DNA from: Paenarthrobacter sp. GOM3 | Lineage (GTDB): Bacteria; Actinomycetota; Actinomycetes; Actinomycetales; Micrococcaceae | Reading direction: 5' to 3' | Length of the DNA stretch: 64,000 nucleotides | Assembly: GCF_018215265.2 (NCBI RefSeq) | Contig: NZ_CP136562.1 | Span: forward strand, 3,782,001 to 3,846,000 | Part shown: positions 26,285 through 35,257 of the stretch, in pieces | Layout: every line of letters starts with the position of its first letter | How positions within the stretch are numbered: the stretch's first letter is position 1 | The notes under the pieces: model-generated | Told to the model about the DNA's origin: nothing | Databases searched by the model: none | Seen by the model: only the letters and a program-made list of their open reading frames with translations | Translations under genes and position numbers: made by a program

Positions 26285-26580
26285 TTATCGGCCGGCAAAT
26301 CCGGCCGGAGGCGTTACGGGTCGTGCGCCTGGCAGGATACGGTCGCCGTTGCCGGTGGTGGTGAGGGCCGCTTCATAGAGGGCGGTGGTGTCTTTGTCGA
26401 GGTAGCCGTAGCCGCTGTTGTCTGTTCCGTGTACCAGTGTGTTGTGTTCGGTGGTGCCGTGGTATTCGGTTCCGTCGATGATGGCCGTTTCTGATGAGAA
26501 CACTTTGGCGTCGAAGGATTCCATCCGCGGGTCCTGGCGTTGGAAGCGGCCCATTCGTCGCACGATGAAATGCACGGTGA
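26285..26580 (-). pseudogene. C-terminal fragment of a protein, 5' end lost next to a recombinase scar
   Basis: The minus-strand frame ending at TAA 26285 encodes a plausible C-terminus (ESFDAKVFSSETAIIDGTEYHGTTEHNTLVHGTDNSG, YGYLDKDTTALYEAA) but has no start with a ribosome site; it dissolves near 26590 where the recombinase remnant begins. The HGTDNSGYGYLDKDTTALY stretch is reminiscent of the C-terminus of DUF1023-type alpha/beta hydrolases, a weak resemblance only. It precedes the lipoprotein gene by 23 bases and was probably in one operon with it. Confidence 0.55.
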
Positions 26581-26617
26581 CGGGGGGATTACTGCAACTA
26601 GGTTCCTTATAAGTGGA

Positions 26618-27099
26618 ATGAAGATCGGCTATGCCCGGGTCTCGACGAACGACCAAGACCTCACGGCGCAACAAAATGCTCTCCTTGCCCAGGGCGTAGA
26701 CGAAAAACTGATCTTCGTCGATCCCGGACTGACGGGAGCGAATCGGGTGCGCCTTGGGCTCCGTGAAGCGATGGCGGCCTCCCGGGCCGGCGATACGCTC
26801 GTGGTGACCAAGCTCGTCCGGCTGGCGCGCTCTCTTTCAGATGCCAGGGACATTGCCGATGAGCTGACGGCTAAGGGTGTTGTTCTCAGTCTCGGCGGCA
26901 GCACCCACGATCCGACTGATCCGGGAGGCGGACTGCTGTTCAACGCCTTGGGAATGGTGGCCGAGTTTGAAGCTGATCTGATCGAAATCACCTTCTGTCA
27001 TTGCATGCCGCCGGCGAGCATACGCAGACCGAACTGGCTGAGCTGTTCCGGGTTTCACGGACGTCCCTGTATCGCGAACTCCAAAGGCGCACCATCTGA
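26618..27099 (+). pseudogene. Serine recombinase (resolvase family), internally deleted and frameshifted
   Basis: From ATG 26618 the frame gives the catalytic domain of a small serine recombinase: KIGYARVSTNDQDLTAQQNAL with the active Ser, then TKLVRLARSLSDARD and GLLFNALGMVAEFEADLIE. At about 26990 homology jumps to another frame, which encodes AAGEHTQTELAELFRVSRTSLYRELQ, the C-terminal HTH, ending at TGA 27099. The linking helix of about 30 residues is missing. This is a deletion with frameshift, so the gene is dead. No terminal repeats of a transposon were found around it. Confidence 0.85.
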
Positions 27100-27177
27100 A
27101 GACCGATGCGAAGCCGACTGCCAGGGACACGCCAAACAGCGCTGCAAGAGACCGCCATTTATCGCCGAAAGTCACTG

Positions 27178-28215
27178 CTAAATGCCGTCCGGAAGCAGCT
27201 CTCCATACGCCGGAACCACTTGCCCGGTGGCAGTGGAGTCAGGGTTGAGCATCCAGCCGACGCGCTTTGCGGTGTTCAACATGACCACGCTTTCCACCAA
27301 CTCAATGCCCGGAATCCGCTGCTGGATGATGAGCTCCAACTCCATGACATCGGCCAATGAACGCAGCCACATGATCATGGTGAAGTTGGTGCGGCCCGTG
27401 GTCGACGCAGAAAACCGGGTGTTCCTGATGGCCCGGAGTTCCGTGGCGGCGGCTTCGTGCTCGCCCGCTGGAACGTTGGCGAACCATTGCACCGTGACGG
27501 GGAAGCCGGAGAACTGCTGGGCGATCTCGCAGCGGAAGGACAGCATCCGGCTGGCCAGCACACGACCGAGTTGTCGTTGGACGGTTGCTGGATTCCGGCC
27601 CAAAGCCCGGGCGATCTCCGCAGCGGTAGCGCGGCCGTCGCGGGCGAGGAACGGGATGAGTGCCAAGTGGCTTTCCGGGAGTGGGACCACGATCGCGTCC
27701 TGCGCAGAGGGGTTGCCAGACTCGGGCCCCGCGAGACTCCGCAGTGCCTGTTGCTCCGCCTTGGTCAAGACGTTGAGCCGCCAGGCGTAGCCGCTGGTGT
27801 GAATCCGGGTGCAGAGGGCCGTTTGGTATTTGGTGAGCCCCTGGATTTCCTTGAGCTTGGGCAGCAGCAGGGTGCTGAACTGCTCCAGGTCCTGGGTGAT
27901 GACGGTAAGAGTGAGATCCCGGTTGCTCGCCGCTTCTTCCACGGTGATGACTTCCGGGAGTTGGGCAACAGCGGCGGTGACATGGGGCCGGAGGTGCATT
28001 TCGCAGTCGATGTCCACCATGGCCAGGCACATGTCCTTCGGATCACCCATGAGGTGCGCCGTGGTCCAGGCTGCACCCGCCGCCCGTAGGCGCTCCCATC
28101 GGGCGGCCAGCGTGGTCCCGTGGACGCCGAGTACCTGACCGGCGTCGGACCAGCTGATCCGGGGCGATATCTGGAGTGCGTTGACCAGGCGCAGGTCTTC
28201 CTCGCTGAGTTCCAT
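27178..28215 (-). CDS. Lrp/AsnC-type regulator with duplicated modules
   Basis: The 345-residue protein is twice the usual Lrp length. It has an N-terminal HTH (EEDLRLVNALQISPRISWSDAGQVLGVHGTTLAARWERL), a first ligand-sensing domain, a second HTH around residue 185 (LALIPFLARDGRATAAEIARALGRNPATVQRQLGRV) and a second effector domain. Lrp proteins sense amino acids or related acids. It is divergent from an M20 amidohydrolase and MHS transporter operon, which it probably regulates in response to the imported compound. Confidence 0.88.
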   Translation of the reverse strand: MELSEEDLRLVNALQISPRISWSDAGQVLGVHGTTLAARWERLRAAGAAWTTAHLMGDPKDMCLAMVDIDCEMHLRPHVTAAVAQLPEVITVEEAASNRDLTLTVITQDLEQFSTLLLPKLKEIQGLTKYQTALCTRIHTSGYAWRLNVLTKAEQQALRSLAGPESGNPSAQDAIVVPLPESHLALIPFLARDGRATAAEIARALGRNPATVQRQLGRVLASRMLSFRCEIAQQFSGFPVTVQWFANVPAGEHEAAATELRAIRNTRFSASTTGRTNFTMIMWLRSLADVMELELIIQQRIPGIELVESVVMLNTAKRVGWMLNPDSTATGQVVPAYGELLPDGI

Positions 28216-28353
28216 GAGTCCATTATCCAGAACCCGTGCATGATTCCTGCAATACGGTGCGACTCAGTGCATATTCTCAGATGTTTCAGAGCATGTGAAT
28301 CACGTCACCTCACAATGGCTTAAGGAACCCGCCCCCAAGCACCAGGAGCACAA

Positions 28354-29571
28354 ATGACCATCGTGGACGACGCCAAGGAAATGCAGGACGACATCGTCCG
28401 ACTCCGCCATGACCTCCACCGCGAACCGGAGATCGGCCTGCAGCTTCCCCGCACGCAGGAGAAGGTGCTCAAGGCGCTGGACGGGCTGCCGTACGAGATC
28501 ACCCTCGGCGAGGAAACGACGTCGGTCACCGCGGTTCTGCGGGGCGGCGCCACGCACGCTTCAGCCGAGAAGCCCGTGGTCCTGCTGCGGGCCGACATGG
28601 ACGGACTCCCCGTGCAGGAACGCACGGGCGTGGACTACACCTCCCGTATTGAGGGCGCAATGCACGCCTGCGGCCACGACCTCCACACCTCCATGCTTGC
28701 CGGCGCAGCCACAATCCTCGCGGAGCGGCGTGACCAGCTGGCCGGCGACGTCATCCTCATGTTCCAGCCCGGCGAAGAGGGATTCGACGGAGCCAGCTAC
28801 ATGATCAAGGAAGGCGTCCTGGACGCAGCCGGACGACGCGCAGACACCGCCTACGGAATGCACGTCTTCTCCTCCCTGGAACCGCACGGGCAGTTCGTCA
28901 CCAAGCCCGGCGTCATGCTCAGCTCCTCCGACGGGCTGGTGGTGACCGTCCTGGGTGCCGGTGGCCACGGCTCAGCCCCGTACTCGGCCAAGGACCCCGT
29001 CACAGCCGCGGCCGAGATGGTTACCGCCCTGCAGGTCATGGTCACGCGCCAGTTCAACATGTTCGATCCCGTCGTCCTGACCGTCGGTGTCCTGCACGCT
29101 GGCACCAAGCGGAACGTCATCCCCGAAACTGCCCGCATCGAAGCAACCATCAGGACGTTCTCCGAGGCGTCACGGCAGAAGATGATGGAAGCAGTACCCC
29201 GGCTGCTCCAGGGAATCGCCGCAGCCCACGGCTTGGAGGTGGACGTGCACTACCAGGAGGAATACCCCCTCACCATCAACAACGACGACGAAACCACCAC
29301 CGCGGAAAAGGTCATCGCCGGAATGTTCGGCGAGTCCCGGCACACCCGGATGGCCACTCCCCTCAGCGGTTCCGAGGACTTCTCCCGCGTCCTCGCCGAA
29401 GTTCCCGGCACCTTCGTGGGACTCAGCGCCGTTGCCCCCGGCGCCGACCACACGACGTCGCCCTTCAACCACTCGCCCTACGCAATGTTCGACGACGGCA
29501 TCCTCACCGATGGTGCCGCGCTGTATGCCGAACTTGCCGTGTCCCGCATCGCTGCCCTCGCTGGCAACTGA
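28354..29571 (+). CDS. M20 family amidohydrolase
   Basis: The 405-residue zinc hydrolase has LLRADMDGLPVQERTG, MHACGHDLHTSML, LMFQPGEEGFDGA, GGHGSAPYSAKDPV and PLSGSEDFSRVLAEVPG. It belongs to the hippurate/N-acyl-amino-acid amidohydrolase branch (M20D). It begins a two-gene operon with an MHS-type importer 32 bases downstream and faces an Lrp regulator. The set implies uptake and hydrolysis of an N-acylated amino acid or peptide; which one is not visible. Confidence 0.92.
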   Translation: MTIVDDAKEMQDDIVRLRHDLHREPEIGLQLPRTQEKVLKALDGLPYEITLGEETTSVTAVLRGGATHASAEKPVVLLRADMDGLPVQERTGVDYTSRIEGAMHACGHDLHTSMLAGAATILAERRDQLAGDVILMFQPGEEGFDGASYMIKEGVLDAAGRRADTAYGMHVFSSLEPHGQFVTKPGVMLSSSDGLVVTVLGAGGHGSAPYSAKDPVTAAAEMVTALQVMVTRQFNMFDPVVLTVGVLHAGTKRNVIPETARIEATIRTFSEASRQKMMEAVPRLLQGIAAAHGLEVDVHYQEEYPLTINNDDETTTAEKVIAGMFGESRHTRMATPLSGSEDFSRVLAEVPGTFVGLSAVAPGADHTTSPFNHSPYAMFDDGILTDGAALYAELAVSRIAALAGN

Positions 29572-29603
29572 CTCCCAGCCCCTCCCCCACCCTGGAGAAT
29601 GAC

Positions 29604-30896
29604 ATGACCGCTACCGTAGGAACGACCCCCGAGGTCAAAGTCCACAAGTCCCATGTGCGAACACTGGTCGGAACCGGCATTGGCAACGCCGTCGAATGGT
29701 ACGACTGGGCCATTTACGCCACGTTTTCGCCGTTCATCGCGAGCGCCCTGTTCAGCCAAGCCGACCCCACCTCCGCTGTCCTGTCCACGTTGGCGATCTT
29801 CGCCGTCGGGTTCGTTGCGCGTCCGTTCGGCGGTTTCGTCTTCGGCTGGATCGGCGACCGGATCGGCCGCAAAACATCCATGACCTTCGCAGTGGCGTTG
29901 GGCGCCGTGGGCAGCCTCATGATCGGTATCGCGCCGACGTTCGCAGCTGTGGGCGCTTTCGCTTCGGTGATGCTGCTGGTGGCACGGCTCATCCAGGGCC
30001 TCGCCCACGGTGGTGAGTTGCCGTCGTCGCAAACGTATTTGTCCGAAATGGCGCCGAAGGAAAATCGCGGCTTCTGGGCCACCCTTATCTACACTTCGGG
30101 CACTGCCGGAATTCTCGCAGGCACCCTGCTGGGAGCTATCCTCACCGCTGTCCTGAGCAAGGAAGAGATGAGTGCCTGGGGCTGGCGGATCCCGTTCCTT
30201 GTAGGTGGCGCGCTGGGTGTCTATGCCCTGGTCATGCGGGCCAAGATGAAGGAAACAGAAGCTTTTGAGGCCGAGGCTCCCAAGGAGAAGCGCCTGCCGA
30301 TCTGGCCGCAGATCGTCAAGTACCGCAAGCAGGCTGGGCAGGTCATTGGCCTCACCGTTGGCCTGACCGTTGTGTACTACATCTGGGGCGTCGTGGCTCC
30401 GAGCTATGCTGCAACCTCCCTGAAGATGGACCGCGGCGCAGCCCTTTGGGCGGGTGTGATCGCCAATGTTGTGTTCATCGCAGCTCTCCCGTTCTGGGGC
30501 AAACTCTCTGACAGGATCGGCCGCAAGCCCGTCATCATCGCTTCGTCCGCTGGCGCTGCGCTGCTGCACTTCCCCATGACGTGGCTGCTCAAGGACTCCC
30601 CGTGGCAGCTCGCCGTTTCCATGTCCGTGATGCTGTTCTTCATCGCAGGCAGCGCTGCGATCGTCCCGGCCGTGTACGCAGAACTGTTCCCGACGCACAT
30701 CCGCACCATCGGCGTCGGCGTCCCGTACTCCATCTGCGTCGCTGCCTTCGGTGGCACGGCTCCGTACCTGCAGACGTGGCTCGGCAGCATCGGCCAGGCT
30801 CAGCTGTTCAACGTGTACGCAGTGATCCTGTTGCTGGTGGGCATCGTGTTCGCCTTCACCATTCCGGAGACGAAGGGCAAGGACCTCACCGTCTGA
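29604..30896 (+). CDS. MFS transporter, metabolite:H+ symporter (MHS) family
   Basis: The 430-residue protein has 12 membrane helices and MHS signatures: GTGIGNAVEWYDWAIYATFSPF in helix 1, RPFGGFVFGWIGDRIGRKTSM, and RLIQGLAHGGELPSSQTYLSEMAP. MHS proteins import organic acids, betaines or osmolytes with protons. Linked to the M20 amidohydrolase upstream, so it likely brings in that enzyme's substrate. Confidence 0.92.
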   Translation: MTATVGTTPEVKVHKSHVRTLVGTGIGNAVEWYDWAIYATFSPFIASALFSQADPTSAVLSTLAIFAVGFVARPFGGFVFGWIGDRIGRKTSMTFAVALGAVGSLMIGIAPTFAAVGAFASVMLLVARLIQGLAHGGELPSSQTYLSEMAPKENRGFWATLIYTSGTAGILAGTLLGAILTAVLSKEEMSAWGWRIPFLVGGALGVYALVMRAKMKETEAFEAEAPKEKRLPIWPQIVKYRKQAGQVIGLTVGLTVVYYIWGVVAPSYAATSLKMDRGAALWAGVIANVVFIAALPFWGKLSDRIGRKPVIIASSAGAALLHFPMTWLLKDSPWQLAVSMSVMLFFIAGSAAIVPAVYAELFPTHIRTIGVGVPYSICVAAFGGTAPYLQTWLGSIGQAQLFNVYAVILLLVGIVFAFTIPETKGKDLTV

Positions 30897-30903
30897 GTTC
30901 TCG

Positions 30904-30969
30904 CCCAAGTAGGGGACAGTTATCGTTGCCATGAGTGTTCATAGCGACAATAGCTGTCCCCTACTTGGG
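30904..30969. terminator. Long inverted repeat, bidirectional terminator between convergent genes
   Basis: CCCAAGTAGGGGACAG (30904-30919) and its perfect complement (30954-30969) flank a loop whose ends are also partly complementary. It fills the 73-base gap between the stops of two convergent genes and reaches the very stop codon of the right one. Confidence 0.75.
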
Positions 30970-32247
30970 TTAAACGAAGCGGTCGCGGCCGGCCCGGTGT
31001 CCGAAGAACGCAGCGAGTACGCCGATCACCAGGAATAGGATTCCAGCGGCTTCGAACCCGCCCGTTGCCTGATGAAGTTGCCCCACCATCAAGGTGCCAA
31101 CAGAACCCACCCCGTAGCCCACGCCCTGCATCATCCCGGACAGATTCGCTGCCGTGTGGGAGTCCCGGGTGCGGACCATGATCATTGTCAGGGCCACGGC
31201 GGTGAGCGATCCCTGCCCCAAGCCGTTCAGCCCGGTCCAGACCCAAATCAGCTCGGTGGGGCCAAAGATGGTGAGCGCGAAACCACCACCCGTCATGAGG
31301 GCCACCACCATGTTGACGATCCGCTGGTCCTTGAAGCGCGTCGCCAGGGCCGGGGCAAACAACGAGCCGAGCATCTGCAGCACGATCGACGCCGACACGA
31401 TCAGCCCGGCCGTTCCGCCGTCGACTCCCCGCTCACGCAGAATCGGCGCCATCCAGGCGAACACGCTGAACGACATCATGGCCTGCAACACCATGAACAA
31501 GGTCACCTGCCAGGCCACGGCTGAACGCCAAACATTCACGCCACCACGAACGGCCTGGTGTTTTACCGACGGCTGGCGGATTGCCAGCGGCAGGAAAAGC
31601 AAAAGCACGACGGCGGCCGGAACCGCCCAGAACCACAGCGCCGAAGTCCACTGCCCGGTAGCCGCAAATACCGGATAAGTGAAGCCGGCACCAAGTGCGG
31701 CGGACGCGCAGATGGCCGTTGTGTAGAGCCCGCCCATCAGGCCCAGCCGGTGCGGGAAGTCCCGCTTCACTACTCCCGGAAGAAGCACGTTGCACAACGC
31801 GATGGCGGCACCGCACGCCGCCGTTCCGATCAAGAGCGTAGGGAGATGGCCCGCGTTTCCTATGTCGGCCGGACGCAGGAGCAGCCCTGCCGTCAGCACA
31901 GCCATTGCCCCGAGGAGCACCCGCTCAGCGCCGAACCTGCGGGCGAGGATCGGGGCCAAGGGAGCGAAGACGCCCAACAAGGTGACGGGCACGGTGGTGA
32001 GGACCACCAGCGACCAGCCCGGCAGACCGACGTCGGACGTGATCTCCGGAAGCACCGCGGAGAAGCTTGAAAAGACTGTGCGGAGATTCAAGCCGATGAG
32101 CACCAGGCAGATGCCGAGGTACACGAGGCCCCTCTTGCCACGAAGCTGCGTGGGATCCGCGGGTGGTTCCTCGTTGGTTTCGGCGTCAACTGCGAGGTCG
32201 GGCAGGACTGATTTCCCTGGGTAGCCGGGCGTCTTCGAGGAGGTCAC
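30970..32247 (-). CDS. MFS transporter, CynX/NimT type
   Basis: The 425-residue protein has 12 membrane helices after a 40-residue polar N-terminus. LIGLNLRTVFSSFSAVLPEITSDVGL in helix 1 is typical of the CynX/NimT branch, named for cyanate transport and nitroimidazole resistance. No cyanase gene is near, so cyanate is not supported. Monocistronic. Confidence 0.87.
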   Translation of the reverse strand: MTSSKTPGYPGKSVLPDLAVDAETNEEPPADPTQLRGKRGLVYLGICLVLIGLNLRTVFSSFSAVLPEITSDVGLPGWSLVVLTTVPVTLLGVFAPLAPILARRFGAERVLLGAMAVLTAGLLLRPADIGNAGHLPTLLIGTAACGAAIALCNVLLPGVVKRDFPHRLGLMGGLYTTAICASAALGAGFTYPVFAATGQWTSALWFWAVPAAVVLLLFLPLAIRQPSVKHQAVRGGVNVWRSAVAWQVTLFMVLQAMMSFSVFAWMAPILRERGVDGGTAGLIVSASIVLQMLGSLFAPALATRFKDQRIVNMVVALMTGGGFALTIFGPTELIWVWTGLNGLGQGSLTAVALTMIMVRTRDSHTAANLSGMMQGVGYGVGSVGTLMVGQLHQATGGFEAAGILFLVIGVLAAFFGHRAGRDRFV

Positions 32248-32317
32248 ACGTCCTATTCTGTCAGCCCGCGATTACTGGGCCTCAGCTGGCAGTCATTGCC
32301 CGGGATGTGACCGGATC

Positions 32318-32878
32318 TCAAGGGACGATTTCCTGTCCGTGCCAGCCGCCGCCGTCGCGACTGAACTGCCAGCGGATGTGGGGGTCGCCCGAAAGGTCCA
32401 ACCAGTCCAGGTCCGTCATGTCGATTCTGATCCAGGCAAAACGCTCCACGGCCGTCTCATCATCACCCGGGCCGTCAACAGGCTGATCCGGGCGGGGAGT
32501 CCCCGGAACCAGCCGGGATGCATACAGTTGGTGGCTGTTCGGGCTAAACCGCTCCCATGCCCGGCGTCGTTCCTTTTCATCTTCGACCACCGCAGCGTGG
32601 CCTCTGATGCGAAGCTGAACCCCGCTATCGTCGTCGTACAAGGTCAGTGCCACCCGTGGCTGGTGGTCAATCTCCTCGACCTTACGGGACAAGGAATTGG
32701 TGGCCACCATGACCCGGCCAGCAGCGCGGTCCACCTCCCGGATGATGACCGCACGGACCCGTGGTCCTCCGTCTGTCCCGGTTGTGCCCAGGAAACCGAG
32801 CGTAAAAGGGGTGCGCCCTTCCGTGGCCGCCACCAATGATCCCAGGACCCGCTCCAACGTCTCCCCGCTTGCACTCAT
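32318..32878 (-). CDS. Pyridoxamine 5'-phosphate oxidase family protein
   Basis: The 186-residue protein has the flavin split barrel: PFTLGFLGTTGTDGGPRVRAVIIREVD, GRVMVATNSLSRKVEEIDHQPRVALTLY, and the Trp-rich end DWLDLSGDPHIRWQFSRDG. The dimer and FMN contacts fit the PNPOx-like Alr4036 type rather than the biosynthetic PdxH, which has a different C-terminus. ATG 32878 is chosen from homology although the frame opens upstream. Monocistronic. Confidence 0.85.
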   Translation of the reverse strand: MSASGETLERVLGSLVAATEGRTPFTLGFLGTTGTDGGPRVRAVIIREVDRAAGRVMVATNSLSRKVEEIDHQPRVALTLYDDDSGVQLRIRGHAAVVEDEKERRRAWERFSPNSHQLYASRLVPGTPRPDQPVDGPGDDETAVERFAWIRIDMTDLDWLDLSGDPHIRWQFSRDGGGWHGQEIVP

Positions 32879-32927
32879 TGCCCTATTCTCGCGGAGGCGA
32901 ACGAGTTCCTGCGTGGCACCACCACAC

Positions 32928-32943
32928 CATGACAACTGTCATG
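32928..32943. promoter_or_regulatory. Palindrome, candidate operator
   Basis: CATGACA and TGTCATG flank AC-C-like centre bases giving a near-perfect 16-base palindrome in the gap between two divergent genes. A half-copy ACATGACAT follows at about 32949. A binding site for an unlinked regulator is possible. Confidence 0.45.
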
Positions 32944-33000
32944 CAAGAACATGACATCAGGGCACTTCTCCCGTGCAGCAGCGTCCGGTGGGATGGAGGT

Positions 33001-33993
33001 ATGTACATCGCGGGCCTGCGCACCGCCTTACCCGAGACGAGAATTTCCTTGCGAAAATCCCTGAAGATCACCCTGCTCACTGTGGGCGCCATCATCGCCC
33101 TGCCCGTTTTACTGCTCACCACCACCTCCTTGGTGAATGTAGTGGCCACAAAATCCGACCTCGCCGGCATTACGGCTTACGGCAAGCTGGTTCCCGTGGA
33201 TGGTCACCAGATGAATGTGGTGGATACTGGCACCCCGGGCGAGACAATCGTCCTGCTGCCGGGGTTGGGAACCGCAGCCCCTGCCCTCGACTTCCAACCG
33301 CTCATCTCGGAACTTGATGACACCTACCGCGTGGTCGCCGTGGAACCGTTCGGGACCGGCCTCAGCGATCAGATAGACACCCCGCGCACGGCAGCGAACA
33401 TCACACGGGAGGTGCATGATGCGCTGCAATACCTTGGTATCACCCGGTACGTGCTGATGGGCCACTCCATTGCCGGGATCTACGCGCTTGAATACAGTGC
33501 CGCCTACGCAGGCGAACTCGTCGCGTTCGTAGGAATCGACAGCAGCGTCCCGGACCAGCCCGGTTGGGATTCCTCGATCCCCACGGAGGGGCTGGCTCAG
33601 CTCCGGGACGTCGGTATCCTGCGCGCCCTGGCCGCAATAAGTGGCGACCCGTACGACGGGAAGCCCTACGATGACCAGACAAAAAAGCAGATCAGCCTGC
33701 TGACCACCAAGAACTCCTCGGCACCAACAATGCTGGACGAGATGGAACGGGCATCCAGCAACTTTTCCTCCGTCAGCGGGGCCAGCTTCCCGGCGTCGCT
33801 GCCCGTTCTACTCTTCACAGTGAAGGACGATCCCGAGGTACCGGGCTGGTTGGAACTCCACCAGCGGCAGGCGGCGGGTGTGGAACACGGCAAGGTGATC
33901 CCTCTGGCAGGCGAGCACTATCTGCACCACACCCAATCACGGGAGATCGCCCGTGATACCGAGGCGTTCCTGGCACCGCTCTTAGTACACTGA
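33001..33993 (+). CDS. Membrane-anchored alpha/beta hydrolase
   Basis: The 330-residue protein has an N-terminal membrane helix (ITLLTVGAIIALPVLLLTTTSLVNVV, about 23-48) followed by an outside alpha/beta hydrolase domain: VLLPGLGTAAPALDFQPLI, VAVEPFGTGLSD, the nucleophile elbow GHSIAG, and a late His in LAGEHYLHH. Substrate unknown. ATG 33001 follows GGAGGT directly, so the start could be slightly different, and longer starts exist at 32929. It is four bases upstream of a DesK-like kinase, suggesting it is part of the same stress system. Confidence 0.85.
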   Translation: MYIAGLRTALPETRISLRKSLKITLLTVGAIIALPVLLLTTTSLVNVVATKSDLAGITAYGKLVPVDGHQMNVVDTGTPGETIVLLPGLGTAAPALDFQPLISELDDTYRVVAVEPFGTGLSDQIDTPRTAANITREVHDALQYLGITRYVLMGHSIAGIYALEYSAAYAGELVAFVGIDSSVPDQPGWDSSIPTEGLAQLRDVGILRALAAISGDPYDGKPYDDQTKKQISLLTTKNSSAPTMLDEMERASSNFSSVSGASFPASLPVLLFTVKDDPEVPGWLELHQRQAAGVEHGKVIPLAGEHYLHHTQSREIARDTEAFLAPLLVH

Positions 33994-33997
33994 CACC

Positions 33998-35257
33998 ATG
34001 TCGAATGGCCGGTCGCGCACCTCTCAAACCGCGACGGACCTTCGGTGGATGCGCGGCTCGAGCGCGGTGACATTGTGGACTTTCGTTCTGATCGGCGGCT
34101 TCCTCCAGGTCTTCCTTGGAAGCGACGGCCTCCTTCCCGGAAGCGACGGCTCGGGTGACTTGCGGTTGCACGTCCTGACTGCAGGAACGGTCATCTCCGT
34201 TATCCTGGCCGCTGCGGTGGTCCCCTTGCTCTTGAGGCCTTCAGTGGGGACCGCAGCGCGCCATCCTCTGGTGATTGCGCTTTTCGCGGTCTCCGGCCTG
34301 ACCTGGCTCGTGGCACTGGTTGCTCCGTTCGCCGGGTGGGCGTGGGGCTTCATGCTGGCGATCGCCGGAGGAATCCTCAGCTGCCTGGTCAGGCGTTGGT
34401 GGACCGCGGCCGTGATCCTCGGAACCCTCTGCTTCCTGGCCTTCGGAGGAACAGCTGCCGGAGGACTGGCAGAGGCATGGCCCCTCACCGCAAGCGGGCT
34501 CGCCGCGGGCGCTACCAAGACGTCGGCCGCCGGAACCGATCTGGTGATCGTCTCCACGCTCCTTTTCATCACATTTACGCCGCTCAGCACCATCTGGGTG
34601 TTGCGCGTGGTCCTACGTTTGGAAGAAGCCCGCCGCACGGCCTCTGAACTCGCCGTGGCCACCGAACGGCTCCGGTTCGCCACGGACTTGCATGATATCC
34701 AGGGCCACCACCTGCAGGTCATCGCATTAAAAAGTGAGTTGGCAGAACGTAGGCTGCTGGCCGATGACTCTGCCCTCGCAGCACAGGAACTCGCGGGGAT
34801 TCGCCAAATCGCGCAGACCGCTTTGGAAGACACACGCGCAGTGGTCAACGACTACCGCACTGTCACTGTGGCCGTCGAAGCCCGAAACGCGGCCGCGGTA
34901 CTCCGCTCTGCGGGCATCACGTGCGAGGCACGCATTGACGCGCCTGACCTTCCCGCCTCGGTTGGGGCGGTCTTCGCCGTGGCCATACGCGAAGCAGCCA
35001 CCAACATTCTCCGTCACAGCAAAGCCACCACTGCGACCTTGGACCTGATCCAGTCCGGGTCGTCCGAGTTCCGCCTGATAGTAGAGAACAATGGTTCGGG
35101 CGTGCTCAGGACGGGAGGAACCGGCCTCCCAGGAATTGCCGAACGGGTGGCAACGTGGGACGGGACCGTGGAGACCCGGCGCAACAATGACACCTTCACC
35201 TTGATTGTCCGGATTCCCGTGCCGGCCGCCCAGCACCGGGCCGGAGTGATGCAGTGA
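33998..35257 (+). CDS. Sensor histidine kinase, DesK/NarX type
   Basis: The 419-residue kinase has about six membrane helices in the first 210 residues and no large outside domain, so it likely senses the membrane itself. The dimer/phospho-acceptor helix is RLRFATDLHDIQGHHLQVIALKSELAER with the reactive His in DLHD. The ATPase domain shows the N box REAATNILRHSK and the G box GTGLPGIAERV. It overlaps its response regulator by 4 bases and follows the hydrolase gene, forming a three-gene operon. Confidence 0.92.
   Translation: MSNGRSRTSQTATDLRWMRGSSAVTLWTFVLIGGFLQVFLGSDGLLPGSDGSGDLRLHVLTAGTVISVILAAAVVPLLLRPSVGTAARHPLVIALFAVSGLTWLVALVAPFAGWAWGFMLAIAGGILSCLVRRWWTAAVILGTLCFLAFGGTAAGGLAEAWPLTASGLAAGATKTSAAGTDLVIVSTLLFITFTPLSTIWVLRVVLRLEEARRTASELAVATERLRFATDLHDIQGHHLQVIALKSELAERRLLADDSALAAQELAGIRQIAQTALEDTRAVVNDYRTVTVAVEARNAAAVLRSAGITCEARIDAPDLPASVGAVFAVAIREAATNILRHSKATTATLDLIQSGSSEFRLIVENNGSGVLRTGGTGLPGIAERVATWDGTVETRRNNDTFTLIVRIPVPAAQHRAGVMQ

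Noticed and set aside
29478..30932. Minus-strand open frame opposite the MHS transporter
   Set aside because: Antisense of a clear 12-helix transporter, no ribosome site.
30970..32247. Cyanate transporter call for the CynX-like MFS gene
   Set aside because: No cyanase or carbonic anhydrase gene nearby; only family-level similarity supports it.
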